Shown: positions 26,240 through 34,297 of the stretch, piece after piece | Layout: every line of letters starts with the position of its first letter | Numbering within the stretch: the stretch's first letter is position 1 | NCBI GenBank assembly: GCA_963805645.1 | Contig: CAWDVA010000006.1 | Coordinates: 186,001-250,000 of the forward strand | From: CAVXEH01 sp963805645 | Lineage (GTDB): Bacteria > Chloroflexota > Limnocylindria > QHBO01 | Direction of reading: 5' to 3' | Length of the DNA: 64,000 nt | The notes under the pieces: generated by a model | The model's database searches: none | Seen by the model: only the letters and a program-made list of their open reading frames with translations | Told to the model about the DNA's origin: nothing | Made by a program: the position numbers and the translations under genes

Positions 26240-27478
26240 TCAGGTCGCCATTCCGTGCTCGACGGCCCAGAGTGCCGCCTGGGTGCGGCTGGCCAGCGCC
26301 AGCTTCCCGAGGATGTTGCTCACGTGGGTCCGGGCCGTTCGTTCGGTGATCCCCAGGGCGTGGGCGATCTCCTTGTTGCTCGAGCCCCTGGCCAGGTGCG
26401 CGAGAACTTCCTTCTCCCGGTCGGTGAGCGGCTCAACCGGCTGCTCCGTCTTGCGGGCGCGCAGGCGCTGCGCCAGCATCCGCGCCACGGCCGCGTCCAG
26501 GTGCACCTCGCCGGCGTGGGCCGCGCGGATCGCGTTGGCGACCTCGTCCGCATCGGCGTCCTTGAGCAGGTACCCCGACGCGCCGGCTTCCAGCGCCGAT
26601 GTCACCTTCTGCTCCTCGATGAAGCTCGTGACGGCCACGATCTCGACGCCCGGCCGCGACTCCTTGATCTTGCCGATGGCGGTGATGCCGTCCATCTTCG
26701 GCATGAGCAGGTCCATCAGGATGACGTCCGGCTGCAGCCGGTCCGCCAGCGCGACCGCCTCCTCGCCGTCCTCCGCCTCCCCCACCACCTCGATGTCGCG
26801 GAGCAGCTCCAGGAACCCCTTCAACCCCCGCCGGACGACCGCGTGGTCGTCGACCAGCATGACCCGGATCGGGCCTTCGTCGCTCACGTCCTCCATCTCC
26901 CTCGGCGCGTACGCGGTGCTCATGGGCAGGTCGGGCGCGGGAAGCACCGCATGTGCAGTATGCAGGAGCTGGTAGACGTGCACCGGTTCGGTGATGTCGC
27001 GAAGCCGGTGGGTGCCCAGGTCCCGTGGCCGGAGCTCGTCCGGCAGCCGGCCGGCGGCCACGGCCAGCACGGCCTCGCTGATGAGCGTCTCGCCCCCATG
27101 CGCCAGGCTGAGGATGCGCGCGGCGCGGAAGAGCGGCGGGCCAAAGAACCGGTCGCCACGACGCTGCGCATCGCCCGTGTCGAGCGCGGCGCGCACGCGC
27201 AGGTGCCCCACATCCCCCCAATCGGCCTCGAGCAGGTCGCGCGCGAGCTCGATGGCGGCCATCACGGCTTCCGCGCCATCGTCGAAGGCGGCGTAGGCCG
27301 CATCACCGACACGCTCGAAGACTCGGCCGCCGTGGCGTTCCACGGCTTCGGCGACGTACGCCTGGTGGCGCGCGAGGACCTCGGCTGCCCGCTCCGGGAA
27401 GCGCTCCGAGATGCGCGTGCTTCCTTCGACATCGGTGAACAGGAAGGTGATGGGCGTTGGGCGTTGGGCGGTTTCCAC
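26240..27478 (-). CDS. Class III cyclase-homology domain fused to NarL/LuxR response regulator
   Basis: One open frame of 412 residues. Residues about 8-175 are a class III nucleotidyl-cyclase domain (FLFTDVEGST, then GDAAYAAF). Residues about 203-320 are a receiver (D210/D211, phosphoacceptor D256 in LMDLLMPKMDG). Residues about 345-405 are a LuxR helix-turn-helix (LTDREKEVLAHLARG, ITERTARTHVSNIL). The metal-binding D16 and D59 are present, but the usual adenine-specifying Lys is E55 and the transition-state Asn is F117, so cyclase activity is doubtful. The start is GTG 27478, 7 nt after TATGCT; an ATG at 27490 is the alternative. Internal starts at 26923 and 26896 could also give a separate regulator. 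Confidence 0.82.
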   Translation of the reverse strand: METAQRPTPITFLFTDVEGSTRISERFPERAAEVLARHQAYVAEAVERHGGRVFERVGDAAYAAFDDGAEAVMAAIELARDLLEADWGDVGHLRVRAALDTGDAQRRGDRFFGPPLFRAARILSLAHGGETLISEAVLAVAAGRLPDELRPRDLGTHRLRDITEPVHVYQLLHTAHAVLPAPDLPMSTAYAPREMEDVSDEGPIRVMLVDDHAVVRRGLKGFLELLRDIEVVGEAEDGEEAVALADRLQPDVILMDLLMPKMDGITAIGKIKESRPGVEIVAVTSFIEEQKVTSALEAGASGYLLKDADADEVANAIRAAHAGEVHLDAAVARMLAQRLRARKTEQPVEPLTDREKEVLAHLARGSSNKEIAHALGITERTARTHVSNILGKLALASRTQAALWAVEHGMAT

Positions 27479-27485
27479 GGCAGGG

Positions 27486-27491
27486 AGCATA
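27486..27491 (-). promoter_or_regulatory. -10 element (TATGCT) of the cyclase/kinase/permease run
   Basis: TATGCT on the minus strand ends 7 nt before GTG 27478. It overlaps the alternative ATG at 27490, so if this is the promoter the ATG cannot be the start. It would drive the six-gene run down to 19492. Confidence 0.45.
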
Positions 27492-27643
27492 CCGTCGGAC
27501 CCCCGGGGCCTGTCCCCGGCCGAATGACGTAGACGGGCATGGGCGAAAGAGCCGGGCCGCGTTCGGGACCCATGGCCGACGCGCCGGAGACCACGGCAGG
27601 CGACCATGGCGCCATCAACAGCACCGAGACGGAGGACGAACCG

Positions 27644-27847
27644 ATGTACGCGACAGCACGCATTGCCGACGCGCTCATCACCCCGCCGATTCCCTCGCCA
27701 CAGCCCCGGTACGTCGCCCGGGCCGACGACGAGGAGCCGCCGGTCCGCTCGACCACGAGCGTCCGGCAGGTCCGGCGGACGATCGAGGGCGCGGCGGCGG
27801 CCGCGTGGCTCGCCTTCGTGCCGAGGATGCGCAACAACCCGCGCTGA
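27644..27847 (+). CDS. Hypothetical small protein
   Basis: A possible 67-residue protein starting MYATARIADALITPPIPS. A GGAGG ribosome site 8 nt before the ATG supports this start over earlier ATGs at 27541 and 27574. It has a Pro-rich N-terminal third, an acidic patch (ADDEEPP), a basic helix (VRQVRRTIEG), and a C-terminal hydrophobic AAAAAWLAFV stretch ending RNNPR, which might be a membrane-associating helix. No family is recognised. It is divergent from the cyclase-receiver fusion and is followed by strong hairpins. Confidence 0.45.
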   Translation: MYATARIADALITPPIPSPQPRYVARADDEEPPVRSTTSVRQVRRTIEGAAAAAWLAFVPRMRNNPR

Positions 27848-27934
27848 CGACCGCGCCAGGCGCCGGCTGACGGCCGCGCCGGGGGCGCTCCGCGACACGA
27901 ACGCAGCCGAGACGAATACCCGACACACCCGAAC

Positions 27935-27958
27935 GGCGGGCCCGGCCGAGGGCCCGCC
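27935..27958 (+). terminator. Perfect 9-bp hairpin
   Basis: GGCGGGCCC and GGGCCCGCC pair around a 6-nt loop, 88 bp after the small gene. A second hairpin (CCGGAAGG with CCTTCCCGG, 27971-28000) follows. They separate the small gene from tag. Confidence 0.6.
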
Positions 27959-28013
27959 CGTCCCGTCGTCCCGGAAGGGCCTGGCCCCGCGCCTTCCCGG
28001 AATTTCGACCGGC

Positions 28014-28019
28014 TATCCT
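28014..28019 (+). promoter_or_regulatory. -10 element (TATCCT) for tag, leaderless
   Basis: TATCCT lies 8 nt before the GTG at 28028. Confidence 0.45.
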
Positions 28020-28027
28020 CGTGACTC

Positions 28028-28651
28028 GTGAGCACCGCCGCACCCATAACCGCACCGCCCGAGAGCCACATGCGCTGCGCCTGGGCCCCGTTGGACGACC
28101 CGGCATACCTCGCCTACCACGACACCGAGTGGGGCGTGCCTCTGCACGACGAGCGGCGGCTCTTCGAGATGCTCGTCCTGGAGGGCGCGCAGGCGGGGCT
28201 TTCGTGGGCGACCATCCTGCACCGCCGCGAGGGCTACCGACGCGCGTTCGCCGGCTTCGACCCGGAGTCAGTGGCGCGCTTCGGACCCGATGACGAGGCG
28301 CGGCTGCTCGCCGACGCTGGCATCGTCCGCAACCGGGCAAAGGTCCGCGCCGCCATCGGCAACGCGCGCGCCTGGCTCGCCCTTCGCGAGGCCGGCATCG
28401 ATCCGGTGTCCCACCTGTGGTCGTTCGTCGGCGGCGCGCCGAGGGTGAACGACTGGCGGACCGTGGCCGAGATGCCTGCCGAGACCGATGCCTCCCGGGC
28501 GATGTCGCGAGACCTGCGATCGCACGGGTTCGCCTTCGCGGGCCCGACCATCTGCTACGCGTTCATGCAGGCGACGGGGATGGTCAACGACCACGTGGTG
28601 GGCTGCTTCCGGCATCGGCAGCTCTCCACGCCCGGGCGGACGGACGGCTGA
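28028..28651 (+). CDS. tag: DNA-3-methyladenine glycosylase I
   Basis: A 207-residue base-excision repair enzyme removing 3-methyladenine from alkylated DNA. The zinc-binding snap motif is complete: Cys in MRCAW, His in YHDTEWG, and the C-terminal His and Cys in NDHVVGCFRH. EWGVPLHDERRLFEMLVLEGAQAGLSW is split across the active-site helices, with the conserved Glu that recognises the base. The GTG start at 28028 follows a -10 element. There are about 14 extra residues before the usual family start. It stands alone 44 bp before thrB, which has its own promoter. Confidence 0.93.
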   Translation: MSTAAPITAPPESHMRCAWAPLDDPAYLAYHDTEWGVPLHDERRLFEMLVLEGAQAGLSWATILHRREGYRRAFAGFDPESVARFGPDDEARLLADAGIVRNRAKVRAAIGNARAWLALREAGIDPVSHLWSFVGGAPRVNDWRTVAEMPAETDASRAMSRDLRSHGFAFAGPTICYAFMQATGMVNDHVVGCFRHRQLSTPGRTDG

Positions 28652-28681
28652 GCGGACCGACACCCGGGGACGACCCGCGGA

Positions 28682-28687
28682 TACACT
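28682..28687 (+). promoter_or_regulatory. -10 element (TACACT) for thrB, leaderless
   Basis: TACACT lies 8 nt before the ATG at 28696. Confidence 0.5.
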
Positions 28688-28695
28688 CGCCGCAC

Positions 28696-29625
28696 ATGAC
28701 CGCCCTGACCCGCATCGCCAGCGTGGAGGTCCCCGCCAGCTCCGCGAACCTGGGGAGTGGCTTCGATGCGTTTGCCGCCGCGCTCTCGCTCAAGCTGCGC
28801 GGGGAGCTGCACCGGGGCGACGAGCCGGGGATCCTGCTCACCGCTCGCGGCGAGGGCGCCCCGCCCGATGACGCCGACCCCGAGGAGAACCTGGTGATCC
28901 GCGCGTTCCGGGCGGGGCTGCGCGCCGCCGGCGGTGCTCCGGGCGGGGCCGGGTCGTGGCGGATCGAGGTCGCCTCCATGATTCCGGCTGCCCGCGGCCT
29001 GGGGAGCAGCGCGGCGGCCATCGTCGCGGGCCTGCTGCTGGGAACGGCGGCCGGTCGGCGATCGCCGCACCCGGACGAGATCCTCGCCCTGGCCGCGGAC
29101 CTGGAGGGACACCCGGACAACGTGGCCGCCACCCTCTACGGCGGCATCACCCTGGCGGTGACCAACCGGAACGCGCCGGCCACCCTGCGACGGTTCCGCC
29201 CGCCCGAGCGCTGGATCCCGGTCGTCTTCATCCCGGTGACGGAGAGCCGGACCCACGAGATGCGGGCCGTCCTGCCCAATGTCGTGAGCCTGGCCGATGC
29301 CACGGCCCAGGCGGCCCACGCCGCCCTCCTCGCCACCGCGATCGCCACGGCCGACGCCGCCCTGCTGCGGAACGCGATGGACGATCGGCTCCATCAGCCG
29401 TACCGGCTCGCCCGGCTGGAGGAGAGCAGGCGCCTGATCGAGGTCGCCTACGAGCACGGGGCGTCCGGCGCCTGCCTCTCCGGCGCCGGCCCCAGCGTCC
29501 TGGCCATCTGCGACTCTCCCGCGATGGCGCACGGCGTGGAAAAGGCGTTCAACGCGGCCGGCGTGCGCGGGATGGCGACCCGGCTGCGTTTCGACGAGAT
29601 CGGCGCGCGCATCACCACTGCCTGA
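28696..29625 (+). CDS. thrB: Homoserine kinase
   Basis: A 309-residue GHMP-family kinase phosphorylating L-homoserine to O-phosphohomoserine, the substrate of ThrC. The N-terminal PASSANLGSGFDAFA is the homoserine-kinase signature. The GHMP phosphate loop is IPAARGLGSSAAAIVAG, then EGHPDNVAATLYGG, and the C-terminal motif ASGACLSGAGPSV. The length is normal. It is not in an operon with thrC or the aspartokinase; it has its own leaderless promoter. Confidence 0.93.
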   Translation: MTALTRIASVEVPASSANLGSGFDAFAAALSLKLRGELHRGDEPGILLTARGEGAPPDDADPEENLVIRAFRAGLRAAGGAPGGAGSWRIEVASMIPAARGLGSSAAAIVAGLLLGTAAGRRSPHPDEILALAADLEGHPDNVAATLYGGITLAVTNRNAPATLRRFRPPERWIPVVFIPVTESRTHEMRAVLPNVVSLADATAQAAHAALLATAIATADAALLRNAMDDRLHQPYRLARLEESRRLIEVAYEHGASGACLSGAGPSVLAICDSPAMAHGVEKAFNAAGVRGMATRLRFDEIGARITTA

Positions 29626-29688
29626 CCGCGGCCGTGGCCCGGCGTTGACAGGGGGGCTACGTTGGGGAGCACCACACCCGATTTCGGC

Positions 29689-29696
29689 AAGGAGAG
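29689..29696 (+). promoter_or_regulatory. Ribosome-binding site deciding GTG start of SGNH gene
   Basis: AAGGAGAG lies 6 nt before GTG 29703. It is one of the few strong Shine-Dalgarno sites in the window and fixes the start; a TACGTT -10-like hexamer lies at about 29659. Confidence 0.6.
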
Positions 29697-29702
29697 AGTC
29701 CC

Positions 29703-31076
29703 GTGCCAAGACGTCGTTCCGTGCTGTTCATCGCCACCCTGGTCGGCGCGCTGGCCCTGCAGCTGGTCGCCATCGGTCCGGTGCAGGCCGCACCGGCGCT
29801 CCCGGGCTCCATGGCCTCCACCGGCGATTCCATCACGCGGGCATTCGCCACGCGCACGGGCTTCTTCTGGTTCACCGACAACCCGGCCGCCTCCTGGTCG
29901 ACCGGCACCAGCAGCAGCGTCGACAGCCACTACAGCCGCATCCTGGCCCAGACCTCTGCCATCTCCGGCAACAGCTGGAACGACGCGGCCACCGGCGCGG
30001 TCATGGCCGACCTCGCGGGGCAGATGCAGAGCGCGGTCAGCCAGCACGTGGAGTACGTGACCGTCCTCATGGGCGCGAACGACGTCTGCGCCGACAGCGT
30101 GTCGCAGATGACCTCGGTGGCGACCTTCACCTCCCAGCTCCAGTCCGCCCTCGCGGTGCTGGCCAGCGGCGACCCGACGGCAGACGTCTTCATCGCCAGC
30201 ATCCCGGACGTCTACCACCTGTGGGACGTCCTGAAGGACAACAGCTCGGCGCGCTCTGCGTGGAGCACGTACGGCATCTGCCAGGCCATGCTGGCCAATC
30301 CGCTCTCGACCGCGCAGGCCGATGTCGACCGCCGCGCGACGGTGCGCCAGCGGAACATCGACTTCAACGGCGCGCTGGCCAACGCCTGCACCGCCTATGG
30401 ACCGAACTGCCGCTTCGACGGCAACGCGGTCTTCGGCTACCCGTTCGCCGCCTCGCAGATCAACACCCACGACTACTTCCATCCCAACGTCTCCGGGCAG
30501 GCGGTGCTTGCCTCGGTGACCTGGGATGCGGGCTTCTGGGGCTCGGCGACCCCGCCGCCGAACAACCCGCCGACCGCCGCCTTCAGCACGTCGTGCACGA
30601 ATCTGGCCTGCACCTTCACCGACCAGAGCACCGATGACGGGTCGATCGTCGGATGGAGCTGGAGCTTCGGTGATGGCGCGATCTCCACGGCCGCCAGTCC
30701 CGGCCACACCTATGCCACCGCAGGGACGTACGCCGTCACCCTCACCGTCACCGATGACGGCGGGCTCACGGACAGCACCACGCAGCAGGTGACCGTCAGC
30801 TCCGGGACCGACGTCGTCACCCTGAGCGCCACCAACACGCAGACCATCACGAAGAACAAGCTGCAGATCAACCTGGCCTGGAGCGGAGCGAACCGGGCCA
30901 CGCAGATGGACGTGTACCGCGACGGCTCGCGCATCGCGACCACGACCAACGACACCACGACCGGCAAGGGCAACTACACGGACTCGGTCAACGCTCGCAA
31001 GAGCCGGACCTACACCTACCAGGTCTGTGAGGCCGGGACCCAGGTCTGCTCCAACGAGGCCCCGGTTACGACCTGA
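29703..31076 (+). CDS. Secreted SGNH/GDSL hydrolase with PKD and Fn3-like domains
   Basis: A 457-residue exported protein. Residues 1-29 are a signal peptide (Arg-rich start, hydrophobic core, AxA-type site). An SGNH esterase/lipase domain follows, with catalytic S43 in STGDSIT, the oxyanion Asn in MGANDVC near 124, and the Asp/His pair in THDYFHPN near 260. A Pro-rich linker leads to a PKD domain (TFTDQSTDDGSIVGWSWSFG), then an Fn3-like C-terminal domain ending CEAGTQVCSNEAPV with a likely disulfide. It probably deacylates or de-esterifies an extracellular glycan or lipid. Codon use looks like its neighbours. Confidence 0.88.
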   Translation: MPRRRSVLFIATLVGALALQLVAIGPVQAAPALPGSMASTGDSITRAFATRTGFFWFTDNPAASWSTGTSSSVDSHYSRILAQTSAISGNSWNDAATGAVMADLAGQMQSAVSQHVEYVTVLMGANDVCADSVSQMTSVATFTSQLQSALAVLASGDPTADVFIASIPDVYHLWDVLKDNSSARSAWSTYGICQAMLANPLSTAQADVDRRATVRQRNIDFNGALANACTAYGPNCRFDGNAVFGYPFAASQINTHDYFHPNVSGQAVLASVTWDAGFWGSATPPPNNPPTAAFSTSCTNLACTFTDQSTDDGSIVGWSWSFGDGAISTAASPGHTYATAGTYAVTLTVTDDGGLTDSTTQQVTVSSGTDVVTLSATNTQTITKNKLQINLAWSGANRATQMDVYRDGSRIATTTNDTTTGKGNYTDSVNARKSRTYTYQVCEAGTQVCSNEAPVTT

Positions 31077-31091
31077 CCCTCAGCGCGCATC

Positions 31092-31232
31092 GGGTTACGC
31101 CCACCGTACCGTAACGTCGGGGAAGGGGTTGATCCGCCGCCTGCGGCGACGCTGGGTTACAGCAGCCGTAACCTGGCGTCGGGGACGGCGCCGCTCCGCC
31201 GCCTCCGGCGACGCTGGGTTACAGCGGCCGTA
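31092..31232. repeat. 62-bp tandem repeat, 2.3 copies, with GTTAC/GTAAC palindromes
   Basis: Units 31092-31153 and 31154-31215 begin GGGTTAC and end GGCGACGCT; a third partial copy runs to 31232. Each full unit has an inverted GTTAC...GTAAC pair near its start and a CGCCGC-CTxC-GGCG hairpin near its end. The block fills most of the 252-bp gap between the SGNH and ABC-F genes, so it may terminate transcription. Confidence 0.85.
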
Positions 31233-31313
31233 GCATCCGCCGGCCTGCCGCCCTCACCGCCGCATGGCCCCCCTCGCCGCCACGCCGAGGGAGCACGGCA
31301 CCGGACCCACCGG

Positions 31314-31319
31314 TACCAT
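31314..31319 (+). promoter_or_regulatory. -10 element (TACCAT) for ABC-F gene
   Basis: TACCAT lies 9 nt before the ATG at 31329, giving a leaderless or nearly leaderless transcript. Confidence 0.4.
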
Positions 31320-31328
31320 GCTCCGGCC

Positions 31329-33335
31329 ATGTCCCTGGTCAGCCTGGCCGGCGTCGCCAAGACGTTCGGCGCCCAGCATCTCTTCAGCGACGTCGCGCTC
31401 CAGGTGAGCGCCGGCCGCCGGGTCGCCATCGTGGGGCCCAACGGCGCCGGCAAGACCACGCTGCTCGAGATCATCACCGGCGAGCAGGAGCCCGACGCCG
31501 GGACGGTGGCGCGGGGCAAGGACGTGGTCATCGGATACCTGCGCCAGGACGTGGCGGACACCGCGGGCCACAGCGTGCTCGCCGAGGTCCTGGGCGGGGC
31601 CGGGGTGGTGAGCGGCATCGGGCGGCGAATGGGCCACATCGAGGCCGAGCTGACGGAGGCCACCGAGGAGGCCGAGCTCACCGAGCTGATGGCCGAGTAC
31701 GGCCGGCTCCAGCATCGGTTCGAGCAGATGGGCGGCTACGGCCTGGAGGCGGAGGCCCGGCGCATCCTGGCCGGGCTCGGCTTCGGCGAGGCCGATGTCG
31801 AGCGCGACATCGGCACCTTCTCGGGCGGCTGGATGATGCGCGTCGCCCTGGCCAAGCTGCTGCTGGCCAACCCGGACGTGCTGCTCCTCGACGAGCCCAC
31901 CAACCACCTGGACCTGGCCAGCGTGGAGTGGCTGCAGGGCTTCCTGGCCACCTACGCCGGGGCGATCGTCCTGGTCAGCCACGACCGCGACTTCATCAAC
32001 GAGATCGCCAACCACGTCGCGGAGCTGGCGCGCGGCACGCTGATCGAATACACGGGCGACTACGCCGACTTCGTGGAGCAGCGCGAGGAGCGGATCGCCC
32101 AGCTGGAACGGATGGCGGCCGTCCAGCAGCGCAAGGTGGCGCAGACCGAGCGCTTCATCGAGCGGTTCCGCTACAAGGCCACCAAGGCGCGCCAGGTTCA
32201 GAGCCGGATCAAGGCCCTCGAGCGGCTGGAGCGAGTGGATGTCCCGACGACCAGGGCGAGGGCGGTGCGGTTCCGCTTCCCCGAGCCGCGGCGTTCCGGG
32301 CGGGTCGTGATTCGCCTGGACGGGATCGTGAAGCGCTACGGCGACCACACCGTCTACGACGGCCTGGACCTGCAGCTGGAGCGGGGCCAGAAGGTGGCGC
32401 TCATCGGCCCCAACGGCGCCGGCAAGTCCACGCTGCTGAAGATCCTGGCCGGCGTCCTGCCCTTCGAGGGCGGCGCCCGCGAGCTGGGCAGCAACGTGGA
32501 GGTTGCCTACTTCGCCCAGCACCAGATCGAGGCGCTGGACCCGACGAACTCCGTGTTCGACGAGCTCGCCGGCGTGGCCCCGCGCATGACCACCGGGGAG
32601 ATGCGCAAGCTCCTGGGCGCCTTCCTCTTCACCGGAGACGCGGTGAACAAGAAGGTGGAGGTTCTCTCCGGCGGGGAGCAGACCCGCCTGGCGCTGGCCA
32701 AGCTGATGGCCGACCCGGCGAACCTGCTCTGCCTGGACGAGCCCACCAACCACCTGGACATCACGTCGCGCGACGTGCTGGAGGATGCCCTGAACGCGTT
32801 CGCCGGCACCATGGTCCTCATCACCCACGACCGGTACCTCATCCGCAGCGTGGCGAACGCGATCATCGAGGTCTCGGGTGGCACGGCCACCCTGTACCCC
32901 GGCGACTTCGAGTACTACGCCGCCAAGCGCGGGCTCGACATCGAGGCCCGTGGCGCCACGGAGGGGCGCGCCACCCCGCGGGGCCTGGAGTCGCCGGCCA
33001 CACGGTCGCGAGAGTCCGCGGCCGCCGCGGCCGCCCGCAAACGGACCGAAGCCGAGGAGCGTAACCGCCGCTACCGCCGCACCCGGGATCTCCGCGACGC
33101 GCTGGAGCGCACGGAGCGCGAGTCGGCCCAGACCGATGCCGACCTCGAACGGCTCACCGAGCGGCTCGCGGATCCTTCGGTCTACGCCGATGCCGAGACG
33201 GCACGAGCCCTGATCGACGAGTACAACGCCGCGCGCGACCGGGGGGACCGGCTGGCGACCGAGTGGGCACGCCTCGGGGAGGAGCTCGCCGCGGTCGAGG
33301 CCGAGGAAGAGACCGCCTCGTCCACGGGTCGATGA
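31329..33335 (+). CDS. ABC-F family ATP-binding protein
   Basis: A 668-residue soluble protein with two ABC ATPase domains and no membrane segments. Walker A motifs GPNGAGKTT (near 36) and GPNGAGKST (near 360), two signature-like motifs (SGGWMMRVALAK; LSGGEQTRLALAK), and two DEPTNHLD Walker B motifs are complete. The linker between them (about 240-310) has the Arg-rich P-site tRNA-interaction motif region. A charged C-terminal coiled coil (about 565-668) follows. ABC-F proteins act on the ribosome as translation factors (EttA/Uup type) or antibiotic protectors; which applies is unclear. It overlaps the EamA gene by 4 bp (ATGA). Confidence 0.92.
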   Translation: MSLVSLAGVAKTFGAQHLFSDVALQVSAGRRVAIVGPNGAGKTTLLEIITGEQEPDAGTVARGKDVVIGYLRQDVADTAGHSVLAEVLGGAGVVSGIGRRMGHIEAELTEATEEAELTELMAEYGRLQHRFEQMGGYGLEAEARRILAGLGFGEADVERDIGTFSGGWMMRVALAKLLLANPDVLLLDEPTNHLDLASVEWLQGFLATYAGAIVLVSHDRDFINEIANHVAELARGTLIEYTGDYADFVEQREERIAQLERMAAVQQRKVAQTERFIERFRYKATKARQVQSRIKALERLERVDVPTTRARAVRFRFPEPRRSGRVVIRLDGIVKRYGDHTVYDGLDLQLERGQKVALIGPNGAGKSTLLKILAGVLPFEGGARELGSNVEVAYFAQHQIEALDPTNSVFDELAGVAPRMTTGEMRKLLGAFLFTGDAVNKKVEVLSGGEQTRLALAKLMADPANLLCLDEPTNHLDITSRDVLEDALNAFAGTMVLITHDRYLIRSVANAIIEVSGGTATLYPGDFEYYAAKRGLDIEARGATEGRATPRGLESPATRSRESAAAAAARKRTEAEERNRRYRRTRDLRDALERTERESAQTDADLERLTERLADPSVYADAETARALIDEYNAARDRGDRLATEWARLGEELAAVEAEEETASSTGR

Positions 33336-34297
33336 CCACGCGGCCGGCGGGCGTCTCTCCGCGGATCACCGGCGCCGGCCTGGTCGTCCTGGCCTCCGCA
33401 TGCTTCGGAACCCTGGGCCCCCTCTCCCGCTACGCCGGCGACGCCGGGGTGAGCAGCCTGGCGCTGGTGAGCTGGCGGGCAGCCCTGGGAGGGCTGTGCA
33501 TGGTGGCCTTCATCGCGGTCCGGATGGCGGTCGGGCACCGGCCAATCCTCCGCCTCGGCGCGCTGCGCGGTCGTGAGCGCTGGACGATCCTGGCCGCCGG
33601 CGTCGCCAACACCGCCCTCAACCTCTCGGTCTTCATCGCCTTCGAGCGAATCAGCATCGCGCTGGCCCTGCTGGTCTTCTACCTCTACCCGTCACTCGTG
33701 GCCATCGCCTCCGTGGCCTGGTTCGGCGAGCGCCTCGATCCGCTCCGCTGGGGAGCCCTGGCGACGTCGGTGGTGGGGATGGTGTTGGTGGTCGCCGGCG
33801 GCGCCTCGCTGGGCGGCCTCGACCCGCTGGGAATCGGGCTCGCCTTCTTCGGCGCCGTGACCCAGGCGTTCTACGTGCTGGCCGCCCGCCACGGGTTCGG
33901 GCGCATCCCCGGCGGCCAGGCCGCGGCCAGCACGATGCTGATCGCCGCGGCCCTGTACGTGGGGACGGCGGTCGTCATCGGCCAGGCGGCAATCCTCGGC
34001 CAGCCGATCGCCTCCGCCGCTGCGCTGTGGCCGGTCCTGCTGGCCGGGATCATCGGCGCCGGCATCCCCACGGTGGCATTCATCACCGGCATCCGGCTGC
34101 TCGGCGCACCGCGGGCCGCCATCCTCGCCACGCTGGAGCCGGTCGTGGGCGTCACGCTGGCCGCCGTGCTGCTCGGCGAGGCGCCGCAGCCGGTCCAGGT
34201 GCTGGGCGGAATGCTGATCATCGCGGCCGGCGTCCTGCTCCAGCTGCGCGCCCCGGACGAGGTCGCGGAGCACGAGGCGGTCCCCGTCACCGAGTAG
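33332..34297 (+). CDS. EamA/DMT-superfamily permease
   Basis: A 321-residue membrane protein with ten predicted helices arranged as two repeated EamA units (about 15-150 and 165-305). The paired motifs YLYPSLVAIASVAWFGERLD and ATLEPVVGVTLAAVLLGE are typical of drug/metabolite transporters. The substrate is unknown. The ATG overlaps the ABC-F stop (ATGA at 33332), so translation is coupled. Its 3' end overlaps the convergent aspartokinase by 11 bp. Confidence 0.88.
   Translation: MTTRPAGVSPRITGAGLVVLASACFGTLGPLSRYAGDAGVSSLALVSWRAALGGLCMVAFIAVRMAVGHRPILRLGALRGRERWTILAAGVANTALNLSVFIAFERISIALALLVFYLYPSLVAIASVAWFGERLDPLRWGALATSVVGMVLVVAGGASLGGLDPLGIGLAFFGAVTQAFYVLAARHGFGRIPGGQAAASTMLIAAALYVGTAVVIGQAAILGQPIASAAALWPVLLAGIIGAGIPTVAFITGIRLLGAPRAAILATLEPVVGVTLAAVLLGEAPQPVQVLGGMLIIAAGVLLQLRAPDEVAEHEAVPVTE

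Noticed and set aside
23268..26975. 1235-residue open frame on the + strand opposite the histidine kinase and regulator
   Set aside because: It is antisense to clearly homologous GAF/PAS/kinase and LuxR sequence, has low-complexity Arg/Val/Leu composition, and shows no recognisable domain. High-GC genomes give long mirror frames.
27541..27643. Extended N-terminus for the small gene ending at 27847
   Set aside because: Earlier ATGs at 27541 and 27574 lack ribosome-binding sites; the GGAGG at 27631-27635 fits ATG 27644.
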